Positions 34,780 through 45,182 of a DNA stretch of 64,000 bases are shown here, piece by piece. How positions within the stretch are numbered: position 1 is the first letter of the stretch; every line of letters starts with the position of its first letter. The DNA lies in assembly GCA_963973795.1 (NCBI GenBank), contig CAXBAF010000022.1:1-64000 (forward strand), written 5' to 3'. The DNA comes from UBA1926 sp002337215. Its GTDB lineage: Bacteria > Planctomycetota > Phycisphaerae > Phycisphaerales > UBA1924. Below the pieces are notes generated by a model. That model saw nothing but the letters and a program-made list of their open reading frames with translations. It searched no databases and was not told where the DNA came from. Made by a program: the position numbers and the translations under genes.

Positions 34780-35268
34780 ATGTCTGACCACAACGACCAA
34801 CACGGACACGACGACTGGTTCCGCCACAGCTCCGACGAGGCGCTGCCCCAGCAGGAACACGCGTCCCACGTCAACACCACCGCGATCGGGCTCACGCTGC
34901 TCGCGATCGTGTTCGGCGTGCTGCTCACCGTCGTGCTCCTGAGCATGTACTTCGTGCAGTACGCCAACACCCGCAAGGCCGAGATGAACGAGGGCACCGG
35001 ATCCGCCGAGGCGTACATCGCCTACCGCGATCAATCCGACGCGATGCTCTCGTCGTCGGGGTGGGTCGATCGGGCCGCCGGCACGGTGAACATCTCGATC
35101 GACGACGCGATGGACGCGGTCGTCGCGGACTACGCCGAGGGCAACGACGGGGCGCGGGCCGCCTGGGTCGGGCCTTCCACGCCGAAGAGCGGCAACGCGC
35201 ACGGCGGCGTCACCGAGATCGTCCCGTCGGCATCGACCGGAGAGGAGCACGCCCACACGGATGGCTGA
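34780..35268 (+). CDS. Small single-helix membrane protein of the respiratory operon
   Basis: The predicted product has 162 residues. The N-terminus is His/Asp-rich (SDHNDQHGHDDWFRHSSDE), then one membrane helix (~33-58, IGLTLLAIVFGVLLTVVLL), then a polar domain (~60-162) ending in His/Glu (GEEHAHTDG). I cannot assign it to a family. It lies between Alternative Complex III and sco and overlaps the sco start by 8 nt, so a role in assembly or copper loading of the oxidase is a reasonable guess. AAGGGA precedes the ATG. The 185 bp before it contain no other gene. Confidence 0.8.
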   Translation: MSDHNDQHGHDDWFRHSSDEALPQQEHASHVNTTAIGLTLLAIVFGVLLTVVLLSMYFVQYANTRKAEMNEGTGSAEAYIAYRDQSDAMLSSSGWVDRAAGTVNISIDDAMDAVVADYAEGNDGARAAWVGPSTPKSGNAHGGVTEIVPSASTGEEHAHTDG

Positions 35269-36271
35269 CCGCGTGCGCACATCCCGAGCCCGAGCCAAGA
35301 CCGGCATCTGCCGGCTCGCCGCGCGTGCTCTGCCCGGCATCGCCCGGGCCTTCGCCGCGTGCGCAACGTTCGCCGCCGTCTCCGCCGCCCTTGTCGCGAC
35401 GCCCGGTGCCAGCGCCCAGGTGCTCATGGACGAACTTCCCGAGCAGATCCAGGGCGTCGAAGTCGACGAGAAACTGGGCCTCTCGGTCGCAACCCGTCTG
35501 ACGTTCACCGACTCAGCCGGGCGCTCACTCCCGCTGGCAGAGATCTTCAACGGCGACAAGCCGGTCGTCATCGCCCCGGTCTATTTCGGGTGCCCGACAA
35601 TCTGCCCGCTCGTTCTCGAGCGGCTCACGAACTCGTTCCGAGACCTCGACTACACGATCGGCGAGGACTTCTCGGTCATCGTGTTCAGCATCGATCCGTC
35701 AGAAGGGCCGACCGAATCGAACGCGGCGAAGATGCGGTACGCGTCGTCCTACACCGCCGGGGCGGCCCGGGACGAATCGGCCGTGCAGGAAGGCTGGCAC
35801 TTCCTGACCGGCGACGAGACCAGCATCGCCGAGTTCGCCGGCTCGCTCGGCTGGGGGTTCAAGGCCCTGCCAAACGGTGAGTTCAGCCATCCCAGCGCGG
35901 TTCTGGTCACGTCGCCCGAAGGCAAACTGACGCGTTACATCTACGGCTTCGACTTTCCTGCCAAGCAGATGAAGCTCAGCCTGCTCGACGCGAGCGAGGG
36001 CCGCATCGCCGAGAGTCTGGGCGACCGCATCCTGCATTACTGCTACCGCTTCGACCCGCTCGCCGGCGCGTACACGATGGAGGCGATGGCGGTCATGCGA
36101 GTGGCGGGCGTGCTCACGATCATCGGGCTCGTCGTGCTGATCGGCGGGCTGTTCGCGTGGGAGAAAGCGCGGAACCGGAGCGGGACCCCCGAAACCGAAA
36201 CGAGCTCTCGCGCGTCAACGAACACCGGAACGGAATCATCGAACGGGAGCCCGGCCGCGCTGTCGGCCTGA
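35261..36271 (+). CDS. sco: SCO1/SenC-type copper chaperone
   Basis: The predicted product has 336 residues. An export signal/helix (~30-52) precedes a thioredoxin-like domain. The copper ligands are present: Cys111 and Cys115 in CPTICP and His210 in FSHPS. A C-terminal membrane helix (~290-310, VAGVLTIIGLVVLIGGLFAW) and a Ser/Thr-rich tail follow, making the protein longer than typical Sco1. Sco delivers copper to the CuA site of oxidase subunit II, whose gene is next. The start overlaps the preceding small membrane protein by 8 nt. Confidence 0.92.
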   Translation: MADRVRTSRARAKTGICRLAARALPGIARAFAACATFAAVSAALVATPGASAQVLMDELPEQIQGVEVDEKLGLSVATRLTFTDSAGRSLPLAEIFNGDKPVVIAPVYFGCPTICPLVLERLTNSFRDLDYTIGEDFSVIVFSIDPSEGPTESNAAKMRYASSYTAGAARDESAVQEGWHFLTGDETSIAEFAGSLGWGFKALPNGEFSHPSAVLVTSPEGKLTRYIYGFDFPAKQMKLSLLDASEGRIAESLGDRILHYCYRFDPLAGAYTMEAMAVMRVAGVLTIIGLVVLIGGLFAWEKARNRSGTPETETSSRASTNTGTESSNGSPAALSA

Positions 36272-36301
36272 CGAGCATACCGCAAGACCCAGGACGCACC
36301 C

Positions 36302-37537
36302 ATGCACCCGCTGCTGACACTCGCCACAGTCCCCCCGCTCAAGCTCGCCCATGAGCACCCCGCCAACGCCGGCGAAGGGCTCAGCGGTTTCTTCTTCCGC
36401 AGCGCCGGGATGAACGACGCGGCGATCGAAACCGACGGCCTGTTCATGCTGATCTTCTGGTTCAGCGTGTTCTTCTTTGTTCTGCTGATGGGGCTGATGG
36501 TCTACTGGTGCTTCTTCAAGTACCGCCGCAAGCCGGGCGTCCCGATCCAGCGCAGCCCCGCTCATAACGGCCCGCTCGAGATCTTCTGGACCGTCGTCCC
36601 CTCGTCGGCCCTGTTGGTCATCTTCTTCCTCGGCCTCTGGACCTACACCACCCGCCAGATCGGTTCGAGCGACGCGCTCGAACTCAACCTCAAGGGCTGG
36701 AAGTGGGGCTGGGGTGTCACCTATCCCAACGGGGCGGAGAGCCAGTGGAACCTCACGCTCGACCCGGGAGGCACCCGCACCGCGCCCGTCTTTATCGTTC
36801 CCGAGGACACCCTTGTCTCGCTGACGATGACGAGCCAAGACGTGATCCACTCGTTCTGGATCCCCGATTACCGAGTCAAATCGGACCTGTTCCCCAACCG
36901 CTACACGGGATACTCCTTCCGGACCCAGAAGCTCCCGGCGGACGCGGACGTCCACCCCGAGTACGGCGCCTATCAGGACCACTGGATCTTCTGCGCCGAG
37001 TACTGCGGCGACTACCACTCCGAGATGGCGGGCGTGCTCCGCGTTATGAACGCCGCGGGATATGCAAGGGCGATGGACGAATTCGACATCGGCAACAAGT
37101 CCCCCGTCGAGATCGGCGCGGGTGTCTTTACCTCCAAGTGCGCCACGTGCCACTCCGCCGACGGGGCGGCCAACACCGGGCCGACCTGGCTCAACCTCTA
37201 CGGGTACGAGCAGCCTCTCGCCGACGGCACCACGGTCCTCGCGGACGAGAACTATCTCCGCGAATCGATCCTGTATCCGGGTCGAAAGATCCACGCGGGG
37301 TATGCGAACGTGATGCCGCAGTTCCAGGGCCTGCTCAGCGATGTCCAACTCGACGGGCTGATCGCTTACATGAAGAGCCTCAGCGACAGGGGATCGACCC
37401 CCGCCGACCCCGCCGAGCAGGGCGAGACCGGAGACGCCGGAGCCGAGACCGCCCCGGGAGACCCGGCGGACTCACAGAACACCGACACCAATGATGCGGC
37501 AGAGGGTGCCGACCAAGCCCCACTTCCGACCGACTGA
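36302..37537 (+). CDS. coxB: Cytochrome c oxidase subunit II, caa3 type
   Basis: The predicted product has 411 residues. Two membrane helices (~45-70 and ~95-118) anchor a cupredoxin domain with the complete CuA site: His183 (VIHSFW), then Cys231, Glu, Cys235, His and Met in CAEYCGDYHSEM. A fused cytochrome c domain follows, with CATCH at 280-284 and a downstream Met (NVMPQF), which defines the caa3 type. The C-terminal ~45 residues are acidic and low-complexity. Electrons from Alternative Complex III would enter through the fused heme, pass to CuA, and go on to subunit I. Confidence 0.96.
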   Translation: MHPLLTLATVPPLKLAHEHPANAGEGLSGFFFRSAGMNDAAIETDGLFMLIFWFSVFFFVLLMGLMVYWCFFKYRRKPGVPIQRSPAHNGPLEIFWTVVPSSALLVIFFLGLWTYTTRQIGSSDALELNLKGWKWGWGVTYPNGAESQWNLTLDPGGTRTAPVFIVPEDTLVSLTMTSQDVIHSFWIPDYRVKSDLFPNRYTGYSFRTQKLPADADVHPEYGAYQDHWIFCAEYCGDYHSEMAGVLRVMNAAGYARAMDEFDIGNKSPVEIGAGVFTSKCATCHSADGAANTGPTWLNLYGYEQPLADGTTVLADENYLRESILYPGRKIHAGYANVMPQFQGLLSDVQLDGLIAYMKSLSDRGSTPADPAEQGETGDAGAETAPGDPADSQNTDTNDAAEGADQAPLPTD

Positions 37538-37612
37538 TTCGTTCCGGGGCGCCGGCCCCCATATGTTCAAGATCCGGCACCCACACCCGCCGCGGGCGGG
37601 AGGAGCAGACCG

Positions 37613-39442
<1,830 letters not shown>

Positions 39443-39458
39443 TCCCAACCAATCCGCC

Positions 39459-39482
39459 CCGCCCGCGAGCCATCGCGGGCGG
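39459..39482 (+). other. Intercistronic hairpin between coxA and coxC
   Basis: A 10-bp GC stem (core GCCCGCGA/TCGCGGGC) with a GCCA loop lies 17 nt after the coxA stop, without a T-tract. It may stabilise the mRNA or modulate relative expression of the subunits. Confidence 0.45.
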
Positions 39483-39556
39483 CGGCATTCGAGCGTGAGA
39501 CCGCGACGCAGTCCGACAAGGGCCTCGCGGATAGAAAAGACAAGGGAGCCCGCGGC

Positions 39557-40249
39557 ATGACCGCCATCAACCCAGAGAAACCCGACCTCGCCGCCAAGCC
39601 GAGCGGCATGCCGTGGGAGCGCTACACCCAGCAGCACCACTGGCGCAACGCCGAGGACGAGTTCGATGCCGCCAAGTTCGGCATGTGGCTCTTCCTCTCG
39701 ACCGAGGTCCTGCTCTTCGCCGGCATCTTCGTCGCCTACGCGATCCTCCGGATGATGCACCCCCAAGCCTTCGCCAACGGGTCGCACTACCTCGACGTGA
39801 AGTGGGGCGGGCTCAACACCGTCATCCTGCTTCTCAGCTCATGGACGGTCGCCATGTCCGTCCGCTGCGCCCAGCTCAACCAGCAGAAGTGGCTCCGCAT
39901 CAACCTGATCATCACGCTGATCTGCGCCGTGCTCTTCTTCGCCATCAAGCTCACGTTCGAGTACATCCCCAAGTGGTCCGACGGCAAGCGTCCCGGCGCC
40001 CTGTTCGATTACCCCTACGCGTCCGATCCCTATGAGCCGCTGTGGTGGTCGGTCTACTACGCCGCGACCGGCATCCACGCCCTCCACGTCATCATCGGTG
40101 CGGGGCTCATCACCTGGGTCCTCGTCCGGTCGTTCAAGGGCAAGTACGGCCCCAAGAATTACGCGATGGTCGAGACGAGCGGCCTCTACTGGCACCTCGT
40201 CGACCTCATCTGGATCTTCCTTTTCCCCCTCCTGTATCTGATCCACTGA
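39557..40249 (+). CDS. coxC: Cytochrome c oxidase subunit III
   Basis: The predicted product has 230 residues and five to six helices. The family is recognised by KFGMWLFLSTEVLLFAGIFVAYAILR, YYAATGIHALHVIIGAGLITW, and YGPKNYAMVETSGLYWHLVDLIWIFLFPLLYL. These cover the conserved Glu/His positions of subunit III. An AAGGGAG site precedes the start. Subunit III stabilises subunit I during turnover. It follows coxA by 114 nt, which contain an intercistronic hairpin. Confidence 0.95.
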   Translation: MTAINPEKPDLAAKPSGMPWERYTQQHHWRNAEDEFDAAKFGMWLFLSTEVLLFAGIFVAYAILRMMHPQAFANGSHYLDVKWGGLNTVILLLSSWTVAMSVRCAQLNQQKWLRINLIITLICAVLFFAIKLTFEYIPKWSDGKRPGALFDYPYASDPYEPLWWSVYYAATGIHALHVIIGAGLITWVLVRSFKGKYGPKNYAMVETSGLYWHLVDLIWIFLFPLLYLIH

Positions 40250-40286
40250 TCCCCCCTTTCCCCACACGACCACACCGGAACACACC

Positions 40287-41231
40287 ATGTCACACGACGC
40301 AGCACATCCGGGTCCGGGCAACGCCGAGGGCTATGACTGGGCGGATCCGCACCACTTCCACCACGGCGACGACGCCCAGGCCGACCACGATCATGACGGA
40401 CACCACGTCACACCGTGGCAGGTCCTTGTGGGCATCCTCTTCGTTCTCCTGGGGCTCACGTTCCTCACCGTCGTGAGCGCGCAGTTCGAGACCTGGCTCA
40501 TCGGGCTCGGCGTCCACATTACGCACTTCTGGAACGTCATCATCGCGATGGTCATCGCCCTCGCAAAGGCGACGCTCGTGTGCATGTACTTCATGCACCT
40601 CAAGCACGACAACCCGCTCAACACGATGATCCTCATGACGACGCTGTTCGTCTTCCTGCTCTTCATCCTCTTCACAGGCATCGACCTCTACGAACGCGAC
40701 GCCATCAACGAGTTCAAAGCCGGCAACATCCAGGCGGGCGGCACCGGCGTCGGCGTGATGCTCGACGGGGGCAACTTCGGCGACACCATCACCAACGCCG
40801 TCAAGCAAAAGCGAATCGACAAGTACGCCGCCGAGATCGCGACCGAGAACGGACACGTCGACGAGGCAGGCGAAGCCGCGCCGACCGATGACGACGTCTT
40901 CGCCGCGCAGCAGAAGTTCTGGGCCGACTTCTACCACCACAAGTTCGAGGACCACCCCAAACACCTCCCGGAGCAGCACGCCTACGACACCAGCGACATC
41001 CACGCCGAGTGGACCGCCCACCACGTCGCCGAGCACGGCGACCACCACGTCAGCACCGCCAACGAAACCGTCGCACGCCACGGCGTCACCCCGGGCCTCT
41101 TCAGCACCGAGTCCGGCCACGGATCCGGTCACGACGCCGGTCATGACACCGGTCACAGCGACGAACACCACGACACCGGCGACCACGCGGACGACCATTC
41201 AAACGATCAATCCGAACAGAAGGACCACTAA
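40287..41231 (+). CDS. coxD: Cytochrome c oxidase subunit IV-like protein with long His-rich tail
   Basis: The predicted product has 314 residues. Residues ~45-135 hold three membrane helices typical of the caa3-type subunit IV family (VLVGILFVLLGLTFLTVVSA, IIAMVIALAKATLVCMYFMHLKHD, MILMTTLFVFLLFILFTGIDLY). The usual protein ends near residue 110. Here it continues for ~180 residues, rich in His and Asp (GHGSGHDAGHDTGHSDEHHD). The N-terminus is also His-rich (FHHGDDAQADHDHDGHH). The tail could bind metal or simply be a charged linker. The gene sits between coxC and a small membrane protein gene. Confidence 0.87.
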   Translation: MSHDAAHPGPGNAEGYDWADPHHFHHGDDAQADHDHDGHHVTPWQVLVGILFVLLGLTFLTVVSAQFETWLIGLGVHITHFWNVIIAMVIALAKATLVCMYFMHLKHDNPLNTMILMTTLFVFLLFILFTGIDLYERDAINEFKAGNIQAGGTGVGVMLDGGNFGDTITNAVKQKRIDKYAAEIATENGHVDEAGEAAPTDDDVFAAQQKFWADFYHHKFEDHPKHLPEQHAYDTSDIHAEWTAHHVAEHGDHHVSTANETVARHGVTPGLFSTESGHGSGHDAGHDTGHSDEHHDTGDHADDHSNDQSEQKDH

Positions 41232-41234
41232 CCC

Positions 41235-42086
41235 ATGCGGCCGAGCCGCGTCTTTTTCCTGAGCCTCGCCTTCCTCGCCACCGCGACACTCTTGTTCAGC
41301 GCATGGCGTCTCGCCAAGCGCATCGAGTCGTGGAACGAGACCAACGGCAGGCCCATCTTCTACTTCTTCCCCGTCGAAACCACCACCTTCACCTTCGCCG
41401 GCAACCCGATCGAGGTCACCGACGACCTCAACGACGCGGGCGAGGGCGACATCATCGTCACCTACGGCGACGACTCCCTCCGCATCCCCGTCACCATCCC
41501 GAACGAACTCCCCCTCCCCGGCCTCTCGCGCCACGCGAACTGGCTCCGCTTCCACGTCTTCGCCAAAGCCAACGAGCGCCAGTCGTTCGACGAGTTCGAG
41601 GCCGACCTCGAATCGGGCGCGATCACCCAGCGCCTCATCGCAGTCGTCCGCACACCCTTCGGCGCCGAGCCGGGCGAGGGCCTTTTCGGCCTTGAGACCG
41701 AGGAAGACTGGGGTTGGGGTGAGGTCCGCCGGGACCGCTGGGCGTTCACGTTCCACGAGTTCCTGCCCGATGGAGGCTGGCGCACCGAGACGCTCCGCTT
41801 CCCCGAGAGCGGCAAGGCGTTCTATCGCCGCCAGGTGAAGGCCGACAAAGAAGGCCTCCCGGCCCCGACCCGCCGGTCCGACGAACTGAAGGAAGGCACC
41901 TGGCAGTACGACGCCGCGATCCCGCTGATGAACCGTCCCCCCGCGATCACCAGCGAGCAGCAAGCTCTCAGGAGTGCCGGGTGGACCCTCCCTGTCGCCT
42001 CCGCGAGCGTCGTCGTCATCATGATCAGCCTGGGATTCGCCTTCGCGCCCGGCAGACGGTGGACCAAGGACGAGACGGCGGAATGA
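41235..42086 (+). CDS. Membrane-anchored protein of unknown function in the cox operon
   Basis: The predicted product has 283 residues. One helix at each end (~5-25 and ~252-272) brackets a soluble domain rich in aromatic and charged residues (FYFFPVETTTFTFAG, VTDDLNDAGEGDIIVTYGD, GWGEVRRDRWAFTFHEFLPDGGW). It begins 3 nt after coxD and ends the respiratory run, followed by a hairpin. No family is recognised. Context suggests oxidase assembly, but nothing in the sequence shows it. Confidence 0.8.
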   Translation: MRPSRVFFLSLAFLATATLLFSAWRLAKRIESWNETNGRPIFYFFPVETTTFTFAGNPIEVTDDLNDAGEGDIIVTYGDDSLRIPVTIPNELPLPGLSRHANWLRFHVFAKANERQSFDEFEADLESGAITQRLIAVVRTPFGAEPGEGLFGLETEEDWGWGEVRRDRWAFTFHEFLPDGGWRTETLRFPESGKAFYRRQVKADKEGLPAPTRRSDELKEGTWQYDAAIPLMNRPPAITSEQQALRSAGWTLPVASASVVVIMISLGFAFAPGRRWTKDETAE

Positions 42087-42090
42087 AACG

Positions 42091-42118
42091 GCCCGCGCCG
42101 TGGTGACACGGCGCGGGC
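42091..42118 (+). terminator. Hairpin ending the respiratory operon
   Basis: A perfect 12-bp GC stem (core GCCCGCGCCGTG) with a GTGA loop begins 4 nt after the last stop codon. It lacks a T-tract. The convergent dockerin gene ends about 50 nt away, so it may act in both directions. Confidence 0.6.
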
Positions 42119-42169
42119 ACCAGAGGGCTTCTCAAATCCCGGCCCGGTTGTATCGTTTACTTGCAAACA

Positions 42170-42898
42170 TCAAGGGCACCCGCCGACGAACGCGTCGACG
42201 AACACCGCGATGTCGTTGAGGTCGAACACCCCGTCCGGCAACGCGAGATCCGCGAGCGGCTCACGCACAACGAACGAAGAAACGAACGCGGAGATATCCA
42301 TGAGGTCGAGCACCCCGAACGGCTCTGCGAGATCCGCCGCGCAGTCCGGCGTCCACGCCCACGACAACCCGATCTCCCCGGGCGTGTACCCGTCCACGGG
42401 CTCACCCGAAGGCGTCACGATCGAGACCCGGAACGTCGCCCCGTACGACCCGGGCGCTGTCACCGCGGCGTAGTTGTGCAGCATCCCGCCGTCCCACGCG
42501 AACCCCGCGTCCGACCCTTCCGTCCAGTGCAGGGGCTCCATGAACGACACCGAGCCGAACGCTCGGCCCGCGTAGAACCGCAGCCCGGGGTCGGCCTCAA
42601 CAACCTCGATCCGGACGCCCGTCCCCGCGGGCGGCGCCCACAGCCCGCTCACCAGCCAGCCGTACTGGGCGTTGAACCGTGTCCCGTTCAGCACCGCCGC
42701 GGGCCCCGTGAACGCCTCATCGGCCTCCACCAGTTCCATGACCCCCGGGTTTTCGACCGAGAGCGAGAACGCACCCGTCCCGTCGAGGTGCACGAGCACA
42801 TGGTTCATGGATCCGCCCAAAGGCGGCAACCCTCCGAAAACGGACCCGACGCCAACCATCGCCAGCCCCCCGAGGAACACAAATCTCCCGCGCATCAT
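42170..42898 (-). CDS. Secreted protein with GC-type dockerin (paralogue of its upstream neighbour)
   Basis: The predicted product has 242 residues. A signal peptide (~1-22, VFLGGLAMVGVGSVFG) precedes a ~160-residue beta-rich domain (SMNHVLVHLDG, AAVLNGTRFNAQYGWLVSGLW, DPGLRFYAG, YGATFRVSIVTPSGEPV). The Cys-bounded dockerin fills the C-terminal ~57 residues. The domain matches that of the upstream gene nearly end to end, yet that one ends in a PEP-CTERM-like anchor. The ATG overlaps the stop of the upstream gene (ATGA); a second Met follows directly. Function unknown. Confidence 0.85.
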   Translation of the reverse strand: MMRGRFVFLGGLAMVGVGSVFGGLPPLGGSMNHVLVHLDGTGAFSLSVENPGVMELVEADEAFTGPAAVLNGTRFNAQYGWLVSGLWAPPAGTGVRIEVVEADPGLRFYAGRAFGSVSFMEPLHWTEGSDAGFAWDGGMLHNYAAVTAPGSYGATFRVSIVTPSGEPVDGYTPGEIGLSWAWTPDCAADLAEPFGVLDLMDISAFVSSFVVREPLADLALPDGVFDLNDIAVFVDAFVGGCP

Positions 42899-43539
42899 CG
42901 CGACCCCCCATCCCGCCGCCGGCGTGCCGCGAGCAGTCCACCGCCGACCAGCGCGACCCCCGCCCCGGGCGTCGGCACCGCGAAGAACGACAGCGTCACG
43001 TCCGACGTGCCATAGGAACCCACCGCGTCGCCGAACTCGTCGACCACGAAGACGCGGAAACTCGCCTCGTACTCACCCACCTCGCTCGCTGCGAACCAGT
43101 CGTGCCGCATCGCACCCGCCCAGGTGCTCCGGCTCGACGATCCATCGGTCCCGAAGATCGCGTCGTACGAGTGCATCTCGCGCATCATCCGCAGCCCACC
43201 CTCGTAGACCCGCAGCCCCTCGTCCATCGCGATGTTCTCGATCACGATCGACTCGCCAGCGCCGAGCGAGATGAAGCCCCCGGCCAGCCAGCCGTACTGC
43301 GACGAGTAGTACGAATCGTTGAGCACCGCCGCCGCACCGCTGTAGGTGTCCTCAGGAAACGCGTGCAGTTCCACGCTCCCGGATCCCGATTCGAGGTGGA
43401 CATCGATCGCCCCGTTCTCGATCGAGATCATCACGTGCTCCATGCCGCCGACGACGCGAGGCAGGTCGTCGCCCAAAGCGGACCCACTCGCAAGCCCAAC
43501 CACGCCAAGAGCCGCGACCATGAGTTCAAACGTCTTCAT
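42895..43539 (-). CDS. Secreted protein with PEP-CTERM-like C-terminal anchor
   Basis: The predicted product has 214 residues, starting at the ATG at 43539 (AAGGAG upstream) rather than a GTG-type start further out. A signal peptide (~1-23, ending ASGSALG) precedes a domain homologous to the next gene (GMEHVMISIENG, AAVLNDSYYSSQYGWLAGGF, DEGLRVYEGG, YEASFRVFVVDEFGDAV). The C-terminus is VPTPGAGVALVGGGLL followed by RRRR, the tripartite layout of PEP-CTERM-type sorting signals: a short motif, one helix and a basic tail. It is probably processed and anchored by an exosortase not seen here. Its stop overlaps the dockerin gene start. Confidence 0.85.
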   Translation of the reverse strand: MKTFELMVAALGVVGLASGSALGDDLPRVVGGMEHVMISIENGAIDVHLESGSGSVELHAFPEDTYSGAAAVLNDSYYSSQYGWLAGGFISLGAGESIVIENIAMDEGLRVYEGGLRMMREMHSYDAIFGTDGSSSRSTWAGAMRHDWFAASEVGEYEASFRVFVVDEFGDAVGSYGTSDVTLSFFAVPTPGAGVALVGGGLLAARRRRDGGSR

Positions 43540-43646
43540 CGCAAAGTCTCCTTCCCCGCGCATCCGGCGGGGCTCTCTGTTCTTTGTGCCTGTTCAAAGC
43601 CGAATCTGAAATCCAATCAGACCCCGCGACCGGTGCGCAACAACAC

Positions 43647-44447
43647 TCACCGGGCGACCGCGGGGTTCCACGCATCCGTACCAGAAGCCGGATCAAACAC
43701 CGTCTCGAACGCGCGCCCGACGGCGTGCCCGTCGAGCATCAGGTAGTTCGCCGTCCCGCCGTGCCGGGTCTTCGCGACCCGGTCCGACGGCGCGTCAAAC
43801 TGTGACCAGAAGTGGGCCATGAAGTGGTCCACCATCACGTCCGCGTTGTCCCCCTCGCTGATCTCGCCGAACGCCACCGTCGCGCCGGGCCGGGGGATCA
43901 GGTCCCGCCGACGCCACACCCGATTCGATCCGCCCCCGAGCGGGTCGATCTCCGAAGGCGTCAGAACGAAATACACGTTCATCCCGTAGCTCCCGTCGTA
44001 CACCCCCGTGCTGGTGGAGGGCGGGTCGAACGAACGCGCGTCCGTCCCGCACCGGTACAACGACTCGACCGACCCGCGCCACGAGTCGAGCCGACCCGCG
44101 AGCCGGGTCGGCTGCTCCAGATCCGCGCGCACGAACCCGTCCGCGCCCAGGTACGGCAGCAACGCCACGCTCCAGGTCGCGAGCCGAGTCCCGATCGGGT
44201 CCGGGTCGCCGAACCCGCCGACGTGGCCACTCAGCGGCAGCGCGTCGCCGTTGTCATCGCAGTACAGGTGCACGCCCTGCCCCAGCGTCCGCATCGACGC
44301 GAGACACCGGACGCGGACCGCCGACTGTCGCGCCGAACCGAGGGCCGGCAGCAGCACGGCGATCAGCAACGCGAGAATCGCGATGACGACGAGCAATTCA
44401 ATGAGCGTGAATGCGCGCACTCGGCGCGACCGCGGGTTGGAAACCAT
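43647..44447 (-). CDS. Type II secretion-like pseudopilin with H-X9-DG motif
   Basis: The predicted product has 266 residues. A short basic leader runs to a prepilin peptidase site, AFTLIELLVVIAILALLIAVL, with the mature N-terminal Phe and Glu5. The long hydrophobic helix continues into a soluble domain. Near the C-terminus RHGGTANYLMLDGHA has His, nine residues, then Asp-Gly: the H-X9-DG processing-associated motif of planctomycete pseudopilins, which are hugely amplified in these genomes. The role of individual copies is usually unknown. The ribosome-binding site is weak. Confidence 0.92.
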   Translation of the reverse strand: MVSNPRSRRVRAFTLIELLVVIAILALLIAVLLPALGSARQSAVRVRCLASMRTLGQGVHLYCDDNGDALPLSGHVGGFGDPDPIGTRLATWSVALLPYLGADGFVRADLEQPTRLAGRLDSWRGSVESLYRCGTDARSFDPPSTSTGVYDGSYGMNVYFVLTPSEIDPLGGGSNRVWRRRDLIPRPGATVAFGEISEGDNADVMVDHFMAHFWSQFDAPSDRVAKTRHGGTANYLMLDGHAVGRAFETVFDPASGTDAWNPAVAR

Positions 44448-44578
44448 GGGCGAGCCACCCCCATCCGGCGACGTCCGCGCGACGCATTCCTCGATGCCGA
44501 TCGCGGCATCGACGTACGCACAGGGCCGTCACCAAGGTGAACCGGAAGCGTGTCAGGACACAGAATGAACGAGGAGGA

Positions 44579-45049
44579 TCAGGCGGACGCCGCGGGAGAT
44601 CTGGGCGGGCCGGGCTCGACCGCGATCGTGCGCGAATCGGGCGTCGCCATCGCGACGATCTCCGTGCGATCCGTCGCGGCCGGTTCCGCGATTGCAGGCG
44701 TCGAAGATCCCAGACGCAGCACGAGCGACGCCGAGAGCAGTTCCGCGATCATCGGCAGATCGCCGCCCAGCCGCTCGGCCTGCCGGACGAGCACCGCCTG
44801 TCCGGTGCACGGGCCTTCATCGCCGCCCGATCGCGCCGACGGATCGACGCAGAGCGGGCAGTAAAGCTCGGCCGGTTCGATCGGCTGGCACGCGCACAAC
44901 TCCAAGCCGCACCGCGACCAGGGCCGGTCGAGAGACAGCGTCCCGAACGGGTTGAGCCCGATGCCAGAGAGCACGAGCACACCGACCGCGAGCCACCCGG
45001 CAATTCGGGCCATCAGACGGTCGGTACGTCGTGGGAAGTTGATCCGCAC
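44579..45049 (-). CDS. Cys-rich single-helix membrane protein, hypothetical
   Basis: The predicted product has 156 residues from a GTG at 45049 (GAAGAA upstream); a Met 12 codons later at 45013 is the alternative start. One membrane helix (~14-31, RIAGWLAVGVLVLSGIG) is followed by a Cys cluster (CGLELCAC at ~47-54, CPLC at ~64-67, GPC). The remaining ~75 residues are polar with no Cys. The CxxC pairs could bind a metal or an iron-sulfur cluster, or form disulfides. It is not recognised. Coding status is fairly likely but not certain, as overlapping plus-strand frames also exist. Confidence 0.55.
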   Translation of the reverse strand: MRINFPRRTDRLMARIAGWLAVGVLVLSGIGLNPFGTLSLDRPWSRCGLELCACQPIEPAELYCPLCVDPSARSGGDEGPCTGQAVLVRQAERLGGDLPMIAELLSASLVLRLGSSTPAIAEPAATDRTEIVAMATPDSRTIAVEPGPPRSPAASA

Positions 45050-45116
45050 GCACCATTCTTCGGTCGGGAACGTCCACCGGCTCGCCGCTCAGGCAATAAT
45101 TTTTCTTGGCACACAA

Positions 45117-45146
45117 GAAAGGCCGCCCGATGTCGGACGGCCTTTC
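45117..45146 (-). terminator. Rho-independent terminator of the OmpA-like gene
   Basis: On the minus strand, GAAAGGCCG and CGGCCTTTC close a stem interrupted by small mismatches, followed by TTG and a T/A-rich stretch. It begins 36 nt past the stop codon. Confidence 0.75.
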
Positions 45147-45182
45147 GCGATTGTCATTGCCGATTCGGCTGTCGGTGGTGGT

